A stretch of 37,096 nt of DNA from JAILLW01 sp045640905. Its GTDB lineage: Bacteria; Bacillota; Clostridia; Lachnospirales; Lachnospiraceae. The notes beneath the pieces were generated by a model. It searched no databases. It was not told where the DNA came from and saw nothing but the letters and a program-made list of their open reading frames with translations. The stretch covers positions 1 through 37,096 of the forward strand of contig JAZUFW010000045.1 of the NCBI GenBank assembly GCA_045640905.1. Reading direction: 5' to 3'. Below, in pieces: positions 8,390 to 16,881 of this stretch; positions within the stretch are counted from its first letter, which is position 1, and every line of letters begins with the position of its first letter. The translations under genes and the position numbers were made by a program.

Positions 8390-8413
8390 GGGAAACGGAA
8401 AATTCCGTTTCCC
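8390..8413 (+). other. Perfect 11-bp hairpin between flgE and flbD
   Basis: GGGAAACGGAA at 8390-8400 is the exact reverse complement of 8403-8413, with only two bases between them, so the folded loop is probably 6 nt with a 9-bp stem. No T run follows on the plus strand, so it is not a standard intrinsic terminator. It may stabilise or process the mRNA downstream of the abundant flgE transcript, by analogy with intercistronic hairpins. It ends 25 bases before the flbD start. Confidence 0.6.
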
Positions 8414-8438
8414 TTAAGTGCTATTGCGGAGATGTGTT

Positions 8439-8621
8439 ATGATTGAATTGACTAAATTGTCCGGACAAAAGGTTTTAGTTAACCCTGATTTAATGGAACT
8501 GGTTGAAGAAACACCAGATACTGTGGTTGCATTTACCACGGGACGCAAGATAATCGTAAAAGAAAGTAGACAAGAGATAATAAATTTAGTAAAATCGTAT
8601 AGAAAGGATATTTTTGCCTAA
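8439..8621 (+). CDS. flbD: FlbD/SwrD family flagellar protein
   Basis: This is a 60-aa protein of the FlbD family (B. subtilis YlzI/SwrD), which raises flagellar torque, probably through the stator. The family pattern is clear: MIELTKLSGQKVLVNPDLME, then EETPDTVVAFTTGRKIIVKE and a C-terminal helix. A GTG at 8418 would add seven residues unlike the family. The ATG at 8439 is preferred because GGAG at 8428-8431 is correctly spaced and the family begins with M-I-x-L-T. The position just before motA fits a stator-related role. The distinct CtrA-like regulator FlbD of Caulobacter is unrelated despite the shared name. Confidence 0.9.
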   Translation: MIELTKLSGQKVLVNPDLMELVEETPDTVVAFTTGRKIIVKESRQEIINLVKSYRKDIFA

Positions 8622-8645
8622 ATGGCAAAAATAGGGTAACAAAGA

Positions 8646-9443
8646 GTGGATTTAGCGTCACTTGTAGGATTCTTCCTTTGCCTGGGAATGATTATCTACG
8701 GAATCATTTCTTCATGCGGTAGTATTGCCGGTATTACGAACTATTTGGATTTGCCATCAGCGATTATTACATTCGGTGGTGCTTTCTTTGCGGTTATGTG
8801 TATGAATACCATGTCAAGCTTCTTCGGATCGCTGAAGACTATCGGACTGATATTCAAAATGCCTACCAATGATGTTAAGGGAATGATTTCCAAGATTATA
8901 GATTTGTCAAACGTAGCACGTAAGGAAGGCTTGCTTTCCTTGGAAGAAGCAGCCGGCGAACTGGATGATCCTTTTATGAAAAAAGGAATTCTCCTTATCG
9001 TCGACGGTACTGACCCCGATTTGGTTCGAGGCATCATGGAAACCGAACTGGTTGCTACGGAAGAAAGACATAAAGCGAAAATTAAGGTTTGGGACGATTT
9101 GGGAGCCATGGGTCCTGCCTGGGGTATGATCGGTACCCTGGTTGGTCTGGTTAACATGCTTAATGATATGGATGATCCTTCATCAATCGGTCCTTCCATG
9201 GCCGTTGCGTTGATTACTACATTGTACGGATCAATGCTTGCCAACTGGATTTGCTCTCCCGTAGCAGGAAAGCTTAACCTTAACAATTCAAATGAGATGA
9301 CCATGAAAACAATTATGATAGAGGGCCTTTTGTCGATACAGGCAGGTGAAAACCCCCGTGTAATCGAAGAAAAGCTCAAATCATTCCTGGCGCCTGCGGA
9401 TAGAGTAGGTACCGGATCGGATGACGGAGGAGAAGATGGCTAA
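8646..9443 (+). CDS. motA: Flagellar motor stator protein MotA
   Basis: MotA forms the ion-conducting stator with MotB in the cytoplasmic membrane and pushes on FliG. The protein is 265 aa with four membrane segments: two near the N-terminus (about 3-25 and 32-50) and two at about 150-170 and 180-200. The signature VWDDLGAMGPAWGMIGTLVG lies at the start of the third segment, with the conserved Pro needed for gating. The cytoplasmic loop carries the charged RKEGLLSLEE and ATEERHKAKI runs. The GTG start at 8646 follows AGGGTAAC. The end overlaps motB by 8 bases, consistent with coupled synthesis of the two subunits. Coupling ion (H+ or Na+) cannot be decided from sequence by eye. Confidence 0.96.
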   Translation: MDLASLVGFFLCLGMIIYGIISSCGSIAGITNYLDLPSAIITFGGAFFAVMCMNTMSSFFGSLKTIGLIFKMPTNDVKGMISKIIDLSNVARKEGLLSLEEAAGELDDPFMKKGILLIVDGTDPDLVRGIMETELVATEERHKAKIKVWDDLGAMGPAWGMIGTLVGLVNMLNDMDDPSSIGPSMAVALITTLYGSMLANWICSPVAGKLNLNNSNEMTMKTIMIEGLLSIQAGENPRVIEEKLKSFLAPADRVGTGSDDGGEDG

Positions 9444-10242
9444 GAGAAAACCCGAAGAGCCGCCCAAAGGCGCGCCGGCCTGGACCTCCACGTTCGGTGA
9501 CCTGATGAACCTGCTTCTTTGCTTCTTCGTTTTGCTCTTTTCAATGTCAACGGTAGATGCACAGAAGTTTGAATTAATGGCTGCTTCATTTTCACAGACG
9601 TTCAGCGTCTTCAGCGCAGGTGCAACAGCTATCGGCGACGGTGTATTAATCAGTAACGGCGTGAGCCAGTTAAATGAATTGGACAATTATATAAATTCCA
9701 CCGGTAGAGATAACGAGGGGGAAACCGTTCCGGAGAATCTCGAAACAGCCATGGAAGAAATAGATAAGGCTAAGCTTGAAGAATCCGAAGAACTGGCCGA
9801 AAAGATTGAGGAAGCGGTTGAAGAAGCAAACCTTGAAAAGGAAGTAGACATAGAGTTTACTTCGCAGTATGTTCAGCTGACATTAAACGGAGCGCTGCTT
9901 TTTGATTCCGGTTCAGTAGACATTAAAGAGGATGCTTATCCCATGATGAACCAGATAGCGAAGATACTGGAACGTTATGCCGCCAATACCGTTGAAATCG
10001 AAGGACATACAGACAATGTTCCGATGTCCGGCAGTAAGTATTCCAACAATGACGAACTTAGTTCCGGCCGTGCGCTTTCGGTATTCTATTTCCTTGATGA
10101 GAATTCGAATCTCGACATGAGTAAGGTTAAACATTCCGGACGAGGAGAATATCAGCCGATAGCCGATAACAGTACTCCCGAAGGAAGAGCAAAGAATCGT
10201 AGAGTTGAAATTAAGATATACAATTCGCTGAGTGCGTATTAG
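9436..10242 (+). CDS. motB: Flagellar motor stator protein MotB
   Basis: MotB anchors the stator to peptidoglycan and carries the ion-binding aspartate. The protein is 268 aa. The plug/TM region reads PAWTSTFGDLMNLLLCFFVL with the essential Asp at residue 22. A Glu-rich linker follows at about 90-135, then the OmpA-like peptidoglycan-binding domain with LLFDSGSVDIKEDAYP, IEGHTDNVPM and EGRAKNRRVEIKIYN. The ATG at 9436 is chosen over the in-frame ATG at 9421 because GGAGG at 9426-9430 is spaced five bases from it and MotB proteins normally begin with M-A-K/R-rich residues. Translation starts inside the motA 3' end. Confidence 0.96.
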   Translation: MAKRKPEEPPKGAPAWTSTFGDLMNLLLCFFVLLFSMSTVDAQKFELMAASFSQTFSVFSAGATAIGDGVLISNGVSQLNELDNYINSTGRDNEGETVPENLETAMEEIDKAKLEESEELAEKIEEAVEEANLEKEVDIEFTSQYVQLTLNGALLFDSGSVDIKEDAYPMMNQIAKILERYAANTVEIEGHTDNVPMSGSKYSNNDELSSGRALSVFYFLDENSNLDMSKVKHSGRGEYQPIADNSTPEGRAKNRRVEIKIYNSLSAY

Positions 10243-10253
10243 GAGATGATTAA

Positions 10254-10787
10254 ATGAAAAAGAATTTCATATCTGTTGGTATTTTGGCACTGCTTATCGT
10301 GAATATCGCTCTGACGGCTGTAATGATGTTCTCTGTCATGAGTACGAATAAAAAGACGGCTGCTTTGATTACCGATATTGCTACGGCGATAGATTTGGAA
10401 CTGGTGGCCGAAACTCCGGAAGAAGAAACAACCGAAACCATCAGCATGGCAGATGTTGACACATATACCATTACGGAAATGACCATTCCTTTGAGGAACG
10501 GATTAAATCCGGACGGAACACCCGACACAAAGGATCATTATGCTGTGGTTACTCTTTCTTTATCCATGAACAAGCTTCACCCCGATTATGAGGTATACGG
10601 AGCAGACATAGCGAATAAAGAAGACCTGATAAAGGGCCAGATTAACCAGGTAGTATCAGGATATACAATTGATGAAGCAAAGGCCGATTCATACGGAATA
10701 TGCCAGGAAATATTGGCTAAGTTACAGGAATTATACGGATCCGATTTTATATTTAACGTAACCTTTAGCAGCTCTGTATTTGCATAA
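10254..10787 (+). CDS. fliL: Flagellar basal body-associated protein FliL
   Basis: FliL is a single-pass membrane protein that surrounds the stator and supports torque or stator recruitment. The protein is 177 aa: a short basic N-terminus, one transmembrane segment (about 8-28), a Thr/Glu-rich linker and an extracytoplasmic FliL domain with TITEMTIPLRNG, HYAVVTLSLSMN and C-terminal FNVTFSSSVFA. AGGAG lies before the ATG. The call fits its place between motB and fliM. FliL families are divergent; the topology, length and the VTLSLSMN-type strand support it. Confidence 0.9.
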   Translation: MKKNFISVGILALLIVNIALTAVMMFSVMSTNKKTAALITDIATAIDLELVAETPEEETTETISMADVDTYTITEMTIPLRNGLNPDGTPDTKDHYAVVTLSLSMNKLHPDYEVYGADIANKEDLIKGQINQVVSGYTIDEAKADSYGICQEILAKLQELYGSDFIFNVTFSSSVFA

Positions 10788-10828
10788 TCGGCAAATATAA
10801 TCCATGGAGCTAAAGGAGGTGAGAATTC

Positions 10829-11809
10829 GTGGGCGAGGTATTGTCCCAAAGTGAAATTGATAATTTGCTGGCAGCGTTAACGACCGGTGAATTGGATGTG
10901 GATCAAATGCAGGAAGCTTCGGACAAACAGGTGAAGGATTATGACTTCAAAAGGCCTGCGAAGTTCTCCAAAGAGCATTTACGTACACTGGAAATTATAT
11001 ATGAGCATTACGGCAGACTTATTTCGACGAACCTGCCGTTATACCTTCGAAAATCCGTTCAAACCACGGTAGCATCATCCGAAACGGTTACTTTCTCGGA
11101 ATTCTCAAATGCCCTTTCGAATCCGGTCATTTTGGGAATTATTGACTTTAAACCTTTGAACGGAAATGTTATTATAGAATTGTCGCCGAACTTAGGTTTT
11201 GCAATGATTGACAGAATGCTCGGAGGCCCGGGAACTCCGCTGGAAAAGAACAGAGAGTTTTCGGAAATAGAGATGACGATTATTCAGAAACTCATGATTA
11301 TATGCATGCAGTTGATGAAAGAACCGTGGAAAAACGTTTTGGATATCAATCCGATTATGGAGCGTATCGAAACAAATGCCCAGTTCGCACAGGTAATCGC
11401 TCCTTCGGACATGATTGCTATCATAACGATGAACATCAGAATCGGTGATACCGAAGGATTTATGAATGTGTGTCTTCCTTACTTTACCCTCGAGGAAGTC
11501 ATGGATAAGTTGAATACCAAGTATTGGTTCTCTTCAATGCAAAAGGATGACTCGGTTGATTACAGAGATCACATTGAAGATTTGATCAGGAGGGTTGACG
11601 TACCCGTCAGAGCAGTTCTCGGACAGTCTACCATATCGGTTAACGAGTTCCTGGGATTGCAAAGGGGCGATGTAATAAGACTTGATTCTTCCGTTGGCTC
11701 GGAAATGAAAGTATTTGTTGGAAATATTGAGAAATTTACCGCACTTCCGGGTTCCAGCAAAGATAAATATGCTGTACGTTTGACGTCAGTAAAGAGAGAG
11801 GGGGAGTAA
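10829..11809 (+). CDS. fliM: Flagellar motor switch protein FliM
   Basis: FliM is the central C-ring subunit; its N-terminal peptide binds CheY-P and it contacts FliG and FliY. The protein is 326 aa. The N-terminal VLSQSEIDNLLAAL matches the CheY-P-binding motif. A CheC-like middle domain (about 45-225) contains LEIIYEHYGRLISTNLPLYL and ends before the C-terminal SpoA domain at about 245-320. The GTG start at 10829 has a very strong AAAGGAGGTGAG at 10812-10823. The stop lies four bases before fliY. The gene appears complete. Confidence 0.97.
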   Translation: MGEVLSQSEIDNLLAALTTGELDVDQMQEASDKQVKDYDFKRPAKFSKEHLRTLEIIYEHYGRLISTNLPLYLRKSVQTTVASSETVTFSEFSNALSNPVILGIIDFKPLNGNVIIELSPNLGFAMIDRMLGGPGTPLEKNREFSEIEMTIIQKLMIICMQLMKEPWKNVLDINPIMERIETNAQFAQVIAPSDMIAIITMNIRIGDTEGFMNVCLPYFTLEEVMDKLNTKYWFSSMQKDDSVDYRDHIEDLIRRVDVPVRAVLGQSTISVNEFLGLQRGDVIRLDSSVGSEMKVFVGNIEKFTALPGSSKDKYAVRLTSVKREGE

Positions 11810-11812
11810 GGC

Positions 11813-13060
11813 ATGGATGGAATGCTGTCACAAGATGAAATAAACGCACTGCTTTCAGGCATGGATTTGTCCGGTGATGCACCTAGTGATTCCTCGGCGG
11901 ACACCTCGTCGGAAGAGCCGTTACAGGATGCCGGAGCTCCTATCATAACCGGTGACGATCCGGGCGATGTTGATGAATCCTTACTTTCGCCCGAAGAAAG
12001 AGATGCACTCGGTGAGGTTGCCAATATCAGTATGGGATCCTCAGCCACGACTCTTTATTCACTGGTTAACAGAAAGGTTAATATCACAACACCGACGGTC
12101 AGCCTGGCTAACTGGAAAACAGTTATCGAAGATTATCAAAGACCGTGCGTATTCATTCGAATCAAATATACTACCGGACTTGACGGTTCGAACATTATGG
12201 TTCTTAAGGAACATGATGTAAAGGTAATAACGGACCTGATGATGGGCGGTGACGGTACAAACACCGACGGAGAACTTGGAGAATTGCATCTGAGTGCCAT
12301 ATCGGAAGCCATGAACCAGATGATGGGTTCTTCGGCAACGTCCCTGTCTACCATGCTCGGCAAGATGATAGATATATCGCCGCCGGAAGCCTCGCTTATA
12401 GACTTTACGGAGACGATGAACGCCGCAGATATAGCACCGTTCCTGGCAGGAACATTCGCCAAGGTTGCGTTCAATATGCAGATAGACGATCTGGTTGATT
12501 CGACTATCATGCAATTGTATCCGATTGATTTTGCTAAGGATTTATATAATACATTTACAGGTGGTGGTGAACCGGAACCCGAGCCCGAACCGGAGCCTAC
12601 TCCGGAACCGACACCGTACATTCCGCCTGTCGCAGAACCGACACCGCAGGCAGCTCCACAGGCAGCACCGCAGATGGATCCCAACATGGGAATGCCCCAG
12701 ATGGGAATGCCGATGATGGGCATGCCGCAGATGGGAATGCCGCAAATGGGAATGCCCCAGATGAATATGAATATTCAGCCGGCTCAGTTCCAGAGCTTTA
12801 CACCTGATTATTCACAGTTGCCGGGAGCCGAAAACATAGGAATCATCAAGGATGTTCCATTGGAGGTAACGGTTGAACTGGGCAGAACCAGAAAATCCAT
12901 TGCGGAAATTTTGGACTTCGCACCGGGAACAATCATAGAACTTGATAAGATTGCCGGTGAACCCATAGATGTTTTGGTTAACGGTAAGTTCGTTGCCAAG
13001 GGTGAAGTTGTTGTTATTGAAGAAAGTTTTGGTATTCGTGTAACCGAAATCATTAATTAG
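11813..13060 (+). CDS. fliY: Motor switch phosphatase FliY (FliN-type C-terminus)
   Basis: FliY combines a CheC-type CheY-P phosphatase with the FliN C-ring domain in Gram-positive motors. The protein is 415 aa. The N-terminal MLSQDEINALLSGMD is a CheY-P-binding motif like that of FliM. Two CheC helices keep the phosphatase pair: E68/N71 in EVANISMG and E165/N168 in EAMNQMMG. A Pro/Glu-rich linker at about 250-270 leads to five Met-Gly-Met-Pro-Gln units (292-316). The SpoA domain follows at about 345-413 with VPLEVTVELGRTRKSIAEIL and GIRVTEI. Both active sites appear intact, so it should dephosphorylate CheY-P at the switch alongside CheC. It is longer than B. subtilis FliY because of the linker. 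Confidence 0.95.
   Translation: MDGMLSQDEINALLSGMDLSGDAPSDSSADTSSEEPLQDAGAPIITGDDPGDVDESLLSPEERDALGEVANISMGSSATTLYSLVNRKVNITTPTVSLANWKTVIEDYQRPCVFIRIKYTTGLDGSNIMVLKEHDVKVITDLMMGGDGTNTDGELGELHLSAISEAMNQMMGSSATSLSTMLGKMIDISPPEASLIDFTETMNAADIAPFLAGTFAKVAFNMQIDDLVDSTIMQLYPIDFAKDLYNTFTGGGEPEPEPEPEPTPEPTPYIPPVAEPTPQAAPQAAPQMDPNMGMPQMGMPMMGMPQMGMPQMGMPQMNMNIQPAQFQSFTPDYSQLPGAENIGIIKDVPLEVTVELGRTRKSIAEILDFAPGTIIELDKIAGEPIDVLVNGKFVAKGEVVVIEESFGIRVTEIIN
12686..12760 (+). repeat. Five tandem 15-bp units encoding the Met-Gly-Met-Pro-Gln linker of FliY
   Basis: The consensus unit ATGGGAATGCCGCAG occurs at 12686-12700, 12701-12715, 12716-12730, 12731-12745 and 12746-12760. Unit 2 ends in ATG instead of CAG. 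It stays in frame and encodes residues 292-316, a flexible hydrophobic linker between the phosphatase and SpoA domains. Such in-frame units can change copy number by slippage without breaking the gene. Confidence 0.9.
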
Positions 13061-13076
13061 AAATAGGAGATGAAAA

Positions 13077-13439
13077 ATGGCTAAGAATATTTTAATTGTT
13101 GACGATGCAGCTTTTATGCGAATGATGATTAAGGATATCCTGACTAAGAACGGCTACAACGTAGTTGGTGAAGCTGAGAATGGAGCAAAGGCTTTTGAAA
13201 AGTATAATGAGCTTCATCCCGATTTGGTATTGATGGACATCACAATGCCCGAGATGGACGGTATAGCTGCTCTTAAAAAGATAAAGGGATCAGATGCAAA
13301 CGCTCTGGTTATTATGTGTTCTGCTATGGGTCAGCAGGCTATGGTTATTGAAGCTATTCAGTCGGGTGCAAAGGACTTCATTGTTAAGCCCTTCCAGGCA
13401 GATCGTGTATTAGAGGCTGTTAAGAAAGTAGTTGGTTAA
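13077..13439 (+). CDS. cheY: Chemotaxis response regulator CheY
   Basis: CheY is the single-domain response regulator phosphorylated by CheA that binds FliM/FliY to control rotation. The protein is 120 aa, only a receiver domain. The acid pocket is D9/D10, the phosphoacceptor is D54 in LVLMDITMPEMDG, the switch Ser is in IMCSAMGQQ and the conserved Lys is in FIVKPF. The ATG at 13077 has AGGAGATG upstream. It sits between fliY and fliO as in B. subtilis, which places signal and target in one transcript. Confidence 0.97.
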   Translation: MAKNILIVDDAAFMRMMIKDILTKNGYNVVGEAENGAKAFEKYNELHPDLVLMDITMPEMDGIAALKKIKGSDANALVIMCSAMGQQAMVIEAIQSGAKDFIVKPFQADRVLEAVKKVVG

Positions 13440-13441
13440 TA

Positions 13442-13807
13442 ATGGCTCTTATGGCTTTTTCCAAAACTGACAGTATTGTTCAGTTTCTGACAGTATTGCT
13501 GATATTTATTTTTGTCGTGGCAGTAACATATCTGACGGTCAGATGGATGTCACGTATTCAGCAAGGCCAGACTAAGTGCTCAAATATCGATATTATCGAG
13601 ACCAAAAGAATAGCAAATAACAAGTATCTTCAGGTTATCCGTGCGGGAGACAAGTACCTGCTTATTTCGATTGGAAAGGATGAGGTTAATCTGATAAGTG
13701 AAATTGACGGCAACGAACTGGTACTGCCTCAAGTACCTGACAGTAATGTCAGTTTTGCGTCGATACTTGACAAATTTAAGAACCTAAACAAGAAGGACGA
13801 GGATTAG
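13442..13807 (+). CDS. fliO: Flagellar export protein FliO (FliZ-like)
   Basis: FliO is a small bitopic membrane protein that helps assemble the FliP-FliR export gate. The protein is 121 aa with one transmembrane helix (about 13-33: IVQFLTVLLIFIFVVAVTYL) and a cytoplasmic SH3-like domain with TKCSNIDIIETKRI, KYLQVIRAGDKYLLISIGKD and VNLISEI. The ATG at 13442 is two bases after the cheY stop. B. subtilis calls the equivalent gene fliZ. Sequence identity in this family is low, but the strand pattern and position before fliP make the call solid. Confidence 0.88.
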   Translation: MALMAFSKTDSIVQFLTVLLIFIFVVAVTYLTVRWMSRIQQGQTKCSNIDIIETKRIANNKYLQVIRAGDKYLLISIGKDEVNLISEIDGNELVLPQVPDSNVSFASILDKFKNLNKKDED

Positions 13808-13816
13808 GTTTTTTAT

Positions 13817-14665
13817 ATGAAGAAGATTATGACTATAATATGCCTGCTGCTAACAGTGGGCATGTTGTGTATATTGCCTTCATTTAAGGTTCATGCTGCT
13901 TTTGTGGATTCCAACATGACGGGAGACCGTACAGAGCAGACAATTATCGATGAACCGGGAAGTGCATCATCGCAGGAAGACCTGGCCGAATTGAATATTG
14001 CAAACAGCGTTACGATTACGACTAATAACGGCAACGGGTCCGTTAACGGCACACTCAGAATTCTCATTACTTTGACGCTTATAGCATTGGCACCGATACT
14101 GCTCATAATGCTGACGTCCTTTACGAGAATTATCATCGTGCTTCACTTTACCAGAGCAGCGTTGAGTACGCAAACGGCACCTCCGAACCAGGTATTACTG
14201 GGATTGGCATTGTTCCTTACGTTTTTTATTATGCGCCCTACCTTGGGACAGATATATACGGAAGCGTATGTACCCTTTGACAGCGGACAGATAACGCAGG
14301 AAGAATTTTTCGATAAAGCTGTCGAGCCTTTACGTGAATTTATGTATCCGCAGACACAGACCAAGGATGTGAGAATGTTCTTGGAAATCAGCGGAAACGA
14401 ATGGGATGAAACGCTTGAAGGAATTCCCACAGAAGTGTTGATTCCGGCTTTTGTTATCAGTGAATTAAGAACGGCCTTTATTATAGGCTTCGTTATCTAT
14501 ATACCGTTTATTGTAATAGACATGGTGGTTTCATCGGCACTTATGAGTATGGGTATGATGATGCTGCCGCCTACGACAATATCCATGCCGTTTAAGATTC
14601 TTTTGTTTGTTCTGGCAGACGGATGGAATCTGATTATCGGCAATCTTGTTAAGACATTTTACTGA
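13817..14665 (+). CDS. fliP: Flagellar export gate protein FliP
   Basis: FliP is the core pore subunit of the flagellar type III export gate, assembling with FliQ and FliR. The protein is 282 aa with a cleavable signal peptide (about 1-27, ending near VHA). The family signatures are LALAPILLIMLTSFTRIIIV and LRTAFIIGFVIYIPF, then MVVSSALMSMGMMMLPP; all are present. Four transmembrane helices follow the signal. The ATG is at 13817, nine bases after the fliO stop. No unusual feature is seen. Confidence 0.97.
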   Translation: MKKIMTIICLLLTVGMLCILPSFKVHAAFVDSNMTGDRTEQTIIDEPGSASSQEDLAELNIANSVTITTNNGNGSVNGTLRILITLTLIALAPILLIMLTSFTRIIIVLHFTRAALSTQTAPPNQVLLGLALFLTFFIMRPTLGQIYTEAYVPFDSGQITQEEFFDKAVEPLREFMYPQTQTKDVRMFLEISGNEWDETLEGIPTEVLIPAFVISELRTAFIIGFVIYIPFIVIDMVVSSALMSMGMMMLPPTTISMPFKILLFVLADGWNLIIGNLVKTFY

Positions 14666-14684
14666 CCGTATTTAAGGAGAAAAA

Positions 14685-14954
14685 ATGACAATAGATCAGG
14701 TCTCTGCAATTGCATCTGAAGCTTTGTATCTGGTAATCAAGACGGCCGCACCTGTTTTGCTGGTGTCGCTGGTTATTGGATTAATTGTCAGTATTTTCCA
14801 GACGGTTACTTCCATTCAGGAACAGACACTTACTTTTGTTCCGAAGATCATCGCCATCTTTGCAACGTTGATTCTTTTGGGACACTGGATGTTAAATAAT
14901 ATGTCCGGATTTATGGAGAGTCTGTGGTCGGATTTTGCTCTTTATATTAGGTAA
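14685..14954 (+). CDS. fliQ: Flagellar export gate protein FliQ
   Basis: FliQ is a small export gate subunit that wraps the FliP/FliR helical assembly. The protein is 89 aa with two long hydrophobic helices (about 13-38 and 50-72). The FliQ signature is SIFQTVTSIQEQTLTFVPKI in the connecting loop. AAGGAG precedes the ATG at 14685, and the stop lies two bases before fliR. Confidence 0.97.
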   Translation: MTIDQVSAIASEALYLVIKTAAPVLLVSLVIGLIVSIFQTVTSIQEQTLTFVPKIIAIFATLILLGHWMLNNMSGFMESLWSDFALYIR

Positions 14955-14956
14955 AA

Positions 14957-15736
14957 ATGTTAGATTATTCATTCGCGTACGGGGATTTGGAACTGTTCAT
15001 ATTGGTACTTGTAAGAGTTGCCAGCTTTGTTTTCGTGGCACCCTTTTTCAGTATGTCAAATACCCCGAGAATGGTTAAAATCGGTCTTTCTGTATTAATC
15101 AGCATCCTGCTTTTTAATGCTATCCCACATGATGCGGTTCAATATGCAACACTTCTTGAATATTTTATCATTGTACTAAAGGAGGTCCTGACGGGGCTCA
15201 TTATCGGCTTTGGTGCCAACCTGTGTACGATGATAGTCAATTTTGCGGGACATATTGCAGATATGGAGATGGGGCTTTCAATGGTAACGTTGATAGACCC
15301 AAACACCAGAGATTCCATTACGGTTTCCGGAGTGTTTTATAATTATACGATTACATTGATGATGCTAATATCGGGACTTCACAGGTATCTGATTCAGGCT
15401 TTGGCCGAAACGTATACGCTGATTCCCGTTAACGGTCAGATTTTTCACGAAAACATCATGATGAATTCCGTATTGGAATTCATGGGCGATTACATAATCA
15501 TCGGATTTAGAATTTGTCTTCCGATATTTGCCGTGATGGTTATTTTGAATTCGGTACTCGGTGTACTGGCTAAAATATCTCCGCAGATGAATATGTTCGC
15601 TGTCGGCTTGCAGATAAAGGTATTGGTGGGAATCAGTATTTTGTTTCTGTCGACAGCCATGTTGCCAGATGCGGCCGATATGATTTTTACTGAGATGAAA
15701 CGCATGGTGGTTAACATGGTTTCGGCCATGTCGTGA
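14957..15736 (+). CDS. fliR: Flagellar export gate protein FliR
   Basis: FliR is the single-copy export gate subunit that completes the FliP5-FliR pore. The protein is 259 aa with about six hydrophobic helices. Family features include LVLVRVASFVFVAPFFSMSN near the N-terminus and the conserved LKEVLTGLIIGFGANL loop. The ATG at 14957 follows fliQ by two bases and lacks a strong Shine-Dalgarno, suggesting coupled translation. It is followed at eight bases by flhB. Confidence 0.97.
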   Translation: MLDYSFAYGDLELFILVLVRVASFVFVAPFFSMSNTPRMVKIGLSVLISILLFNAIPHDAVQYATLLEYFIIVLKEVLTGLIIGFGANLCTMIVNFAGHIADMEMGLSMVTLIDPNTRDSITVSGVFYNYTITLMMLISGLHRYLIQALAETYTLIPVNGQIFHENIMMNSVLEFMGDYIIIGFRICLPIFAVMVILNSVLGVLAKISPQMNMFAVGLQIKVLVGISILFLSTAMLPDAADMIFTEMKRMVVNMVSAMS

Positions 15737-15743
15737 GAAACGT

Positions 15744-16856
15744 ATGATATTGGAATATAACCTGCAGTTCTTTGCAAAAGAAGGTGCAGGAGGCGAAAAA
15801 ACCGAACAACCTACAGCCAAAAAGTTGGACGATGCCCGAAAGGAAGGGCAGGTTGCCAAGAGTAAGGAAATAGGTAATGCGGCGGGTATCCTGGCAATGT
15901 TTGTGCTGATTAAGGTATACATAGGCACGCTGGGAAATAACTTTATCGGACTGTTTGAAGGTCTTTACTCTCAGATACCGGCTACGGCGACAGAGTATGA
16001 CGGAAATGTTCCGATAGCGTCGATTATCGTTGTACTACGACAGGCTATGTTAAGGACACTGCTTATGCTGCTTCCGTTTTTACTGGTGGCATTGGTGGTG
16101 GCATTTGTGTGTGATGTGGTGCAGGTAAAGTGGCGTCCTACCGGCAAACCGCTTCAACCGAAATTTAGTAAAATGAACCCAATCAGCGGTTTTAAGAGAA
16201 TGTTTTCTGCAAACTCTCTGGTAGAATTGTTGAAAGCATTGTTAAAACTGGGATTGGTAGGATATATGGTCTATTCGTATTTGAAGGACCAGGCCGGCCA
16301 GATATACCTTTTATATGATTTGACCATTAAGCAGGCGATAGGCCTAATCGGCGAAATAGTGGTTGACTTGGGCATTCGTGTGGCTGCGATTTATGTCGTC
16401 ATAGCTGCATTGGATTTTGCATATCAAAAGTGGAAATTCAATGAAGACATGAAGATGACCAAACAGGAAGTCAAAGACGAATACAAAGAGCAGGAAGGTG
16501 ATCCCCAGGTAAAGGGAAAACAGAAGCAGCGTATGAGGGAAGCATCAATGAGACGTATGATGCAGGAACTGCCTACTGCCGATGTTGTAATCACGAACCC
16601 TACTCACTATGCTGTGGCCATCAGGTATCGCAGAGAAGAAGATGATGCTCCGATAGTTCTCGCAAAAGGCGCGGATTATCTGGCACAAAAGATTAAAGAC
16701 AAAGCTCGTGAAAATGATATTTATATCATGGAGGACAAACCCCTTGCGAGAATGCTTTATGCAAATGTTGAGGTGGGGCAGATGATTCCTCCCGAATTAT
16801 ATGAAGCGGTGGCAAATGTATTGGCATTTGTATATCAGCTTCAGGGCAAATTATAA
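15744..16856 (+). CDS. flhB: Flagellar export specificity switch protein FlhB
   Basis: FlhB controls the change from rod/hook to filament export after FliK signals hook completion. The protein is 370 aa. The N-terminus NLQFFAKEG then GEKTEQPTAKKLDDARKEGQ is typical for Firmicutes. Four membrane helices (about 45-220) lead to a cytoplasmic domain with the self-cleavage motif N285-P286-T-H in VVITNPTHYAVAIRY. The catalytic Asn and Pro are present, so autocleavage should be normal. The FliK partner is encoded upstream in the same operon. Confidence 0.97.
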   Translation: MILEYNLQFFAKEGAGGEKTEQPTAKKLDDARKEGQVAKSKEIGNAAGILAMFVLIKVYIGTLGNNFIGLFEGLYSQIPATATEYDGNVPIASIIVVLRQAMLRTLLMLLPFLLVALVVAFVCDVVQVKWRPTGKPLQPKFSKMNPISGFKRMFSANSLVELLKALLKLGLVGYMVYSYLKDQAGQIYLLYDLTIKQAIGLIGEIVVDLGIRVAAIYVVIAALDFAYQKWKFNEDMKMTKQEVKDEYKEQEGDPQVKGKQKQRMREASMRRMMQELPTADVVITNPTHYAVAIRYRREEDDAPIVLAKGADYLAQKIKDKARENDIYIMEDKPLARMLYANVEVGQMIPPELYEAVANVLAFVYQLQGKL

Positions 16857-16881
16857 ACTATAAACTTTGAAAGGAGAAAGC

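Noticed and set aside
8390..8413. Intrinsic terminator after flgE
   Set aside because: The stem is perfect but no T run follows on the plus strand.
16867..16881. TTG start extending FlhA by five residues
   Set aside because: It overlaps the ribosome-binding site for the better ATG at 16882.
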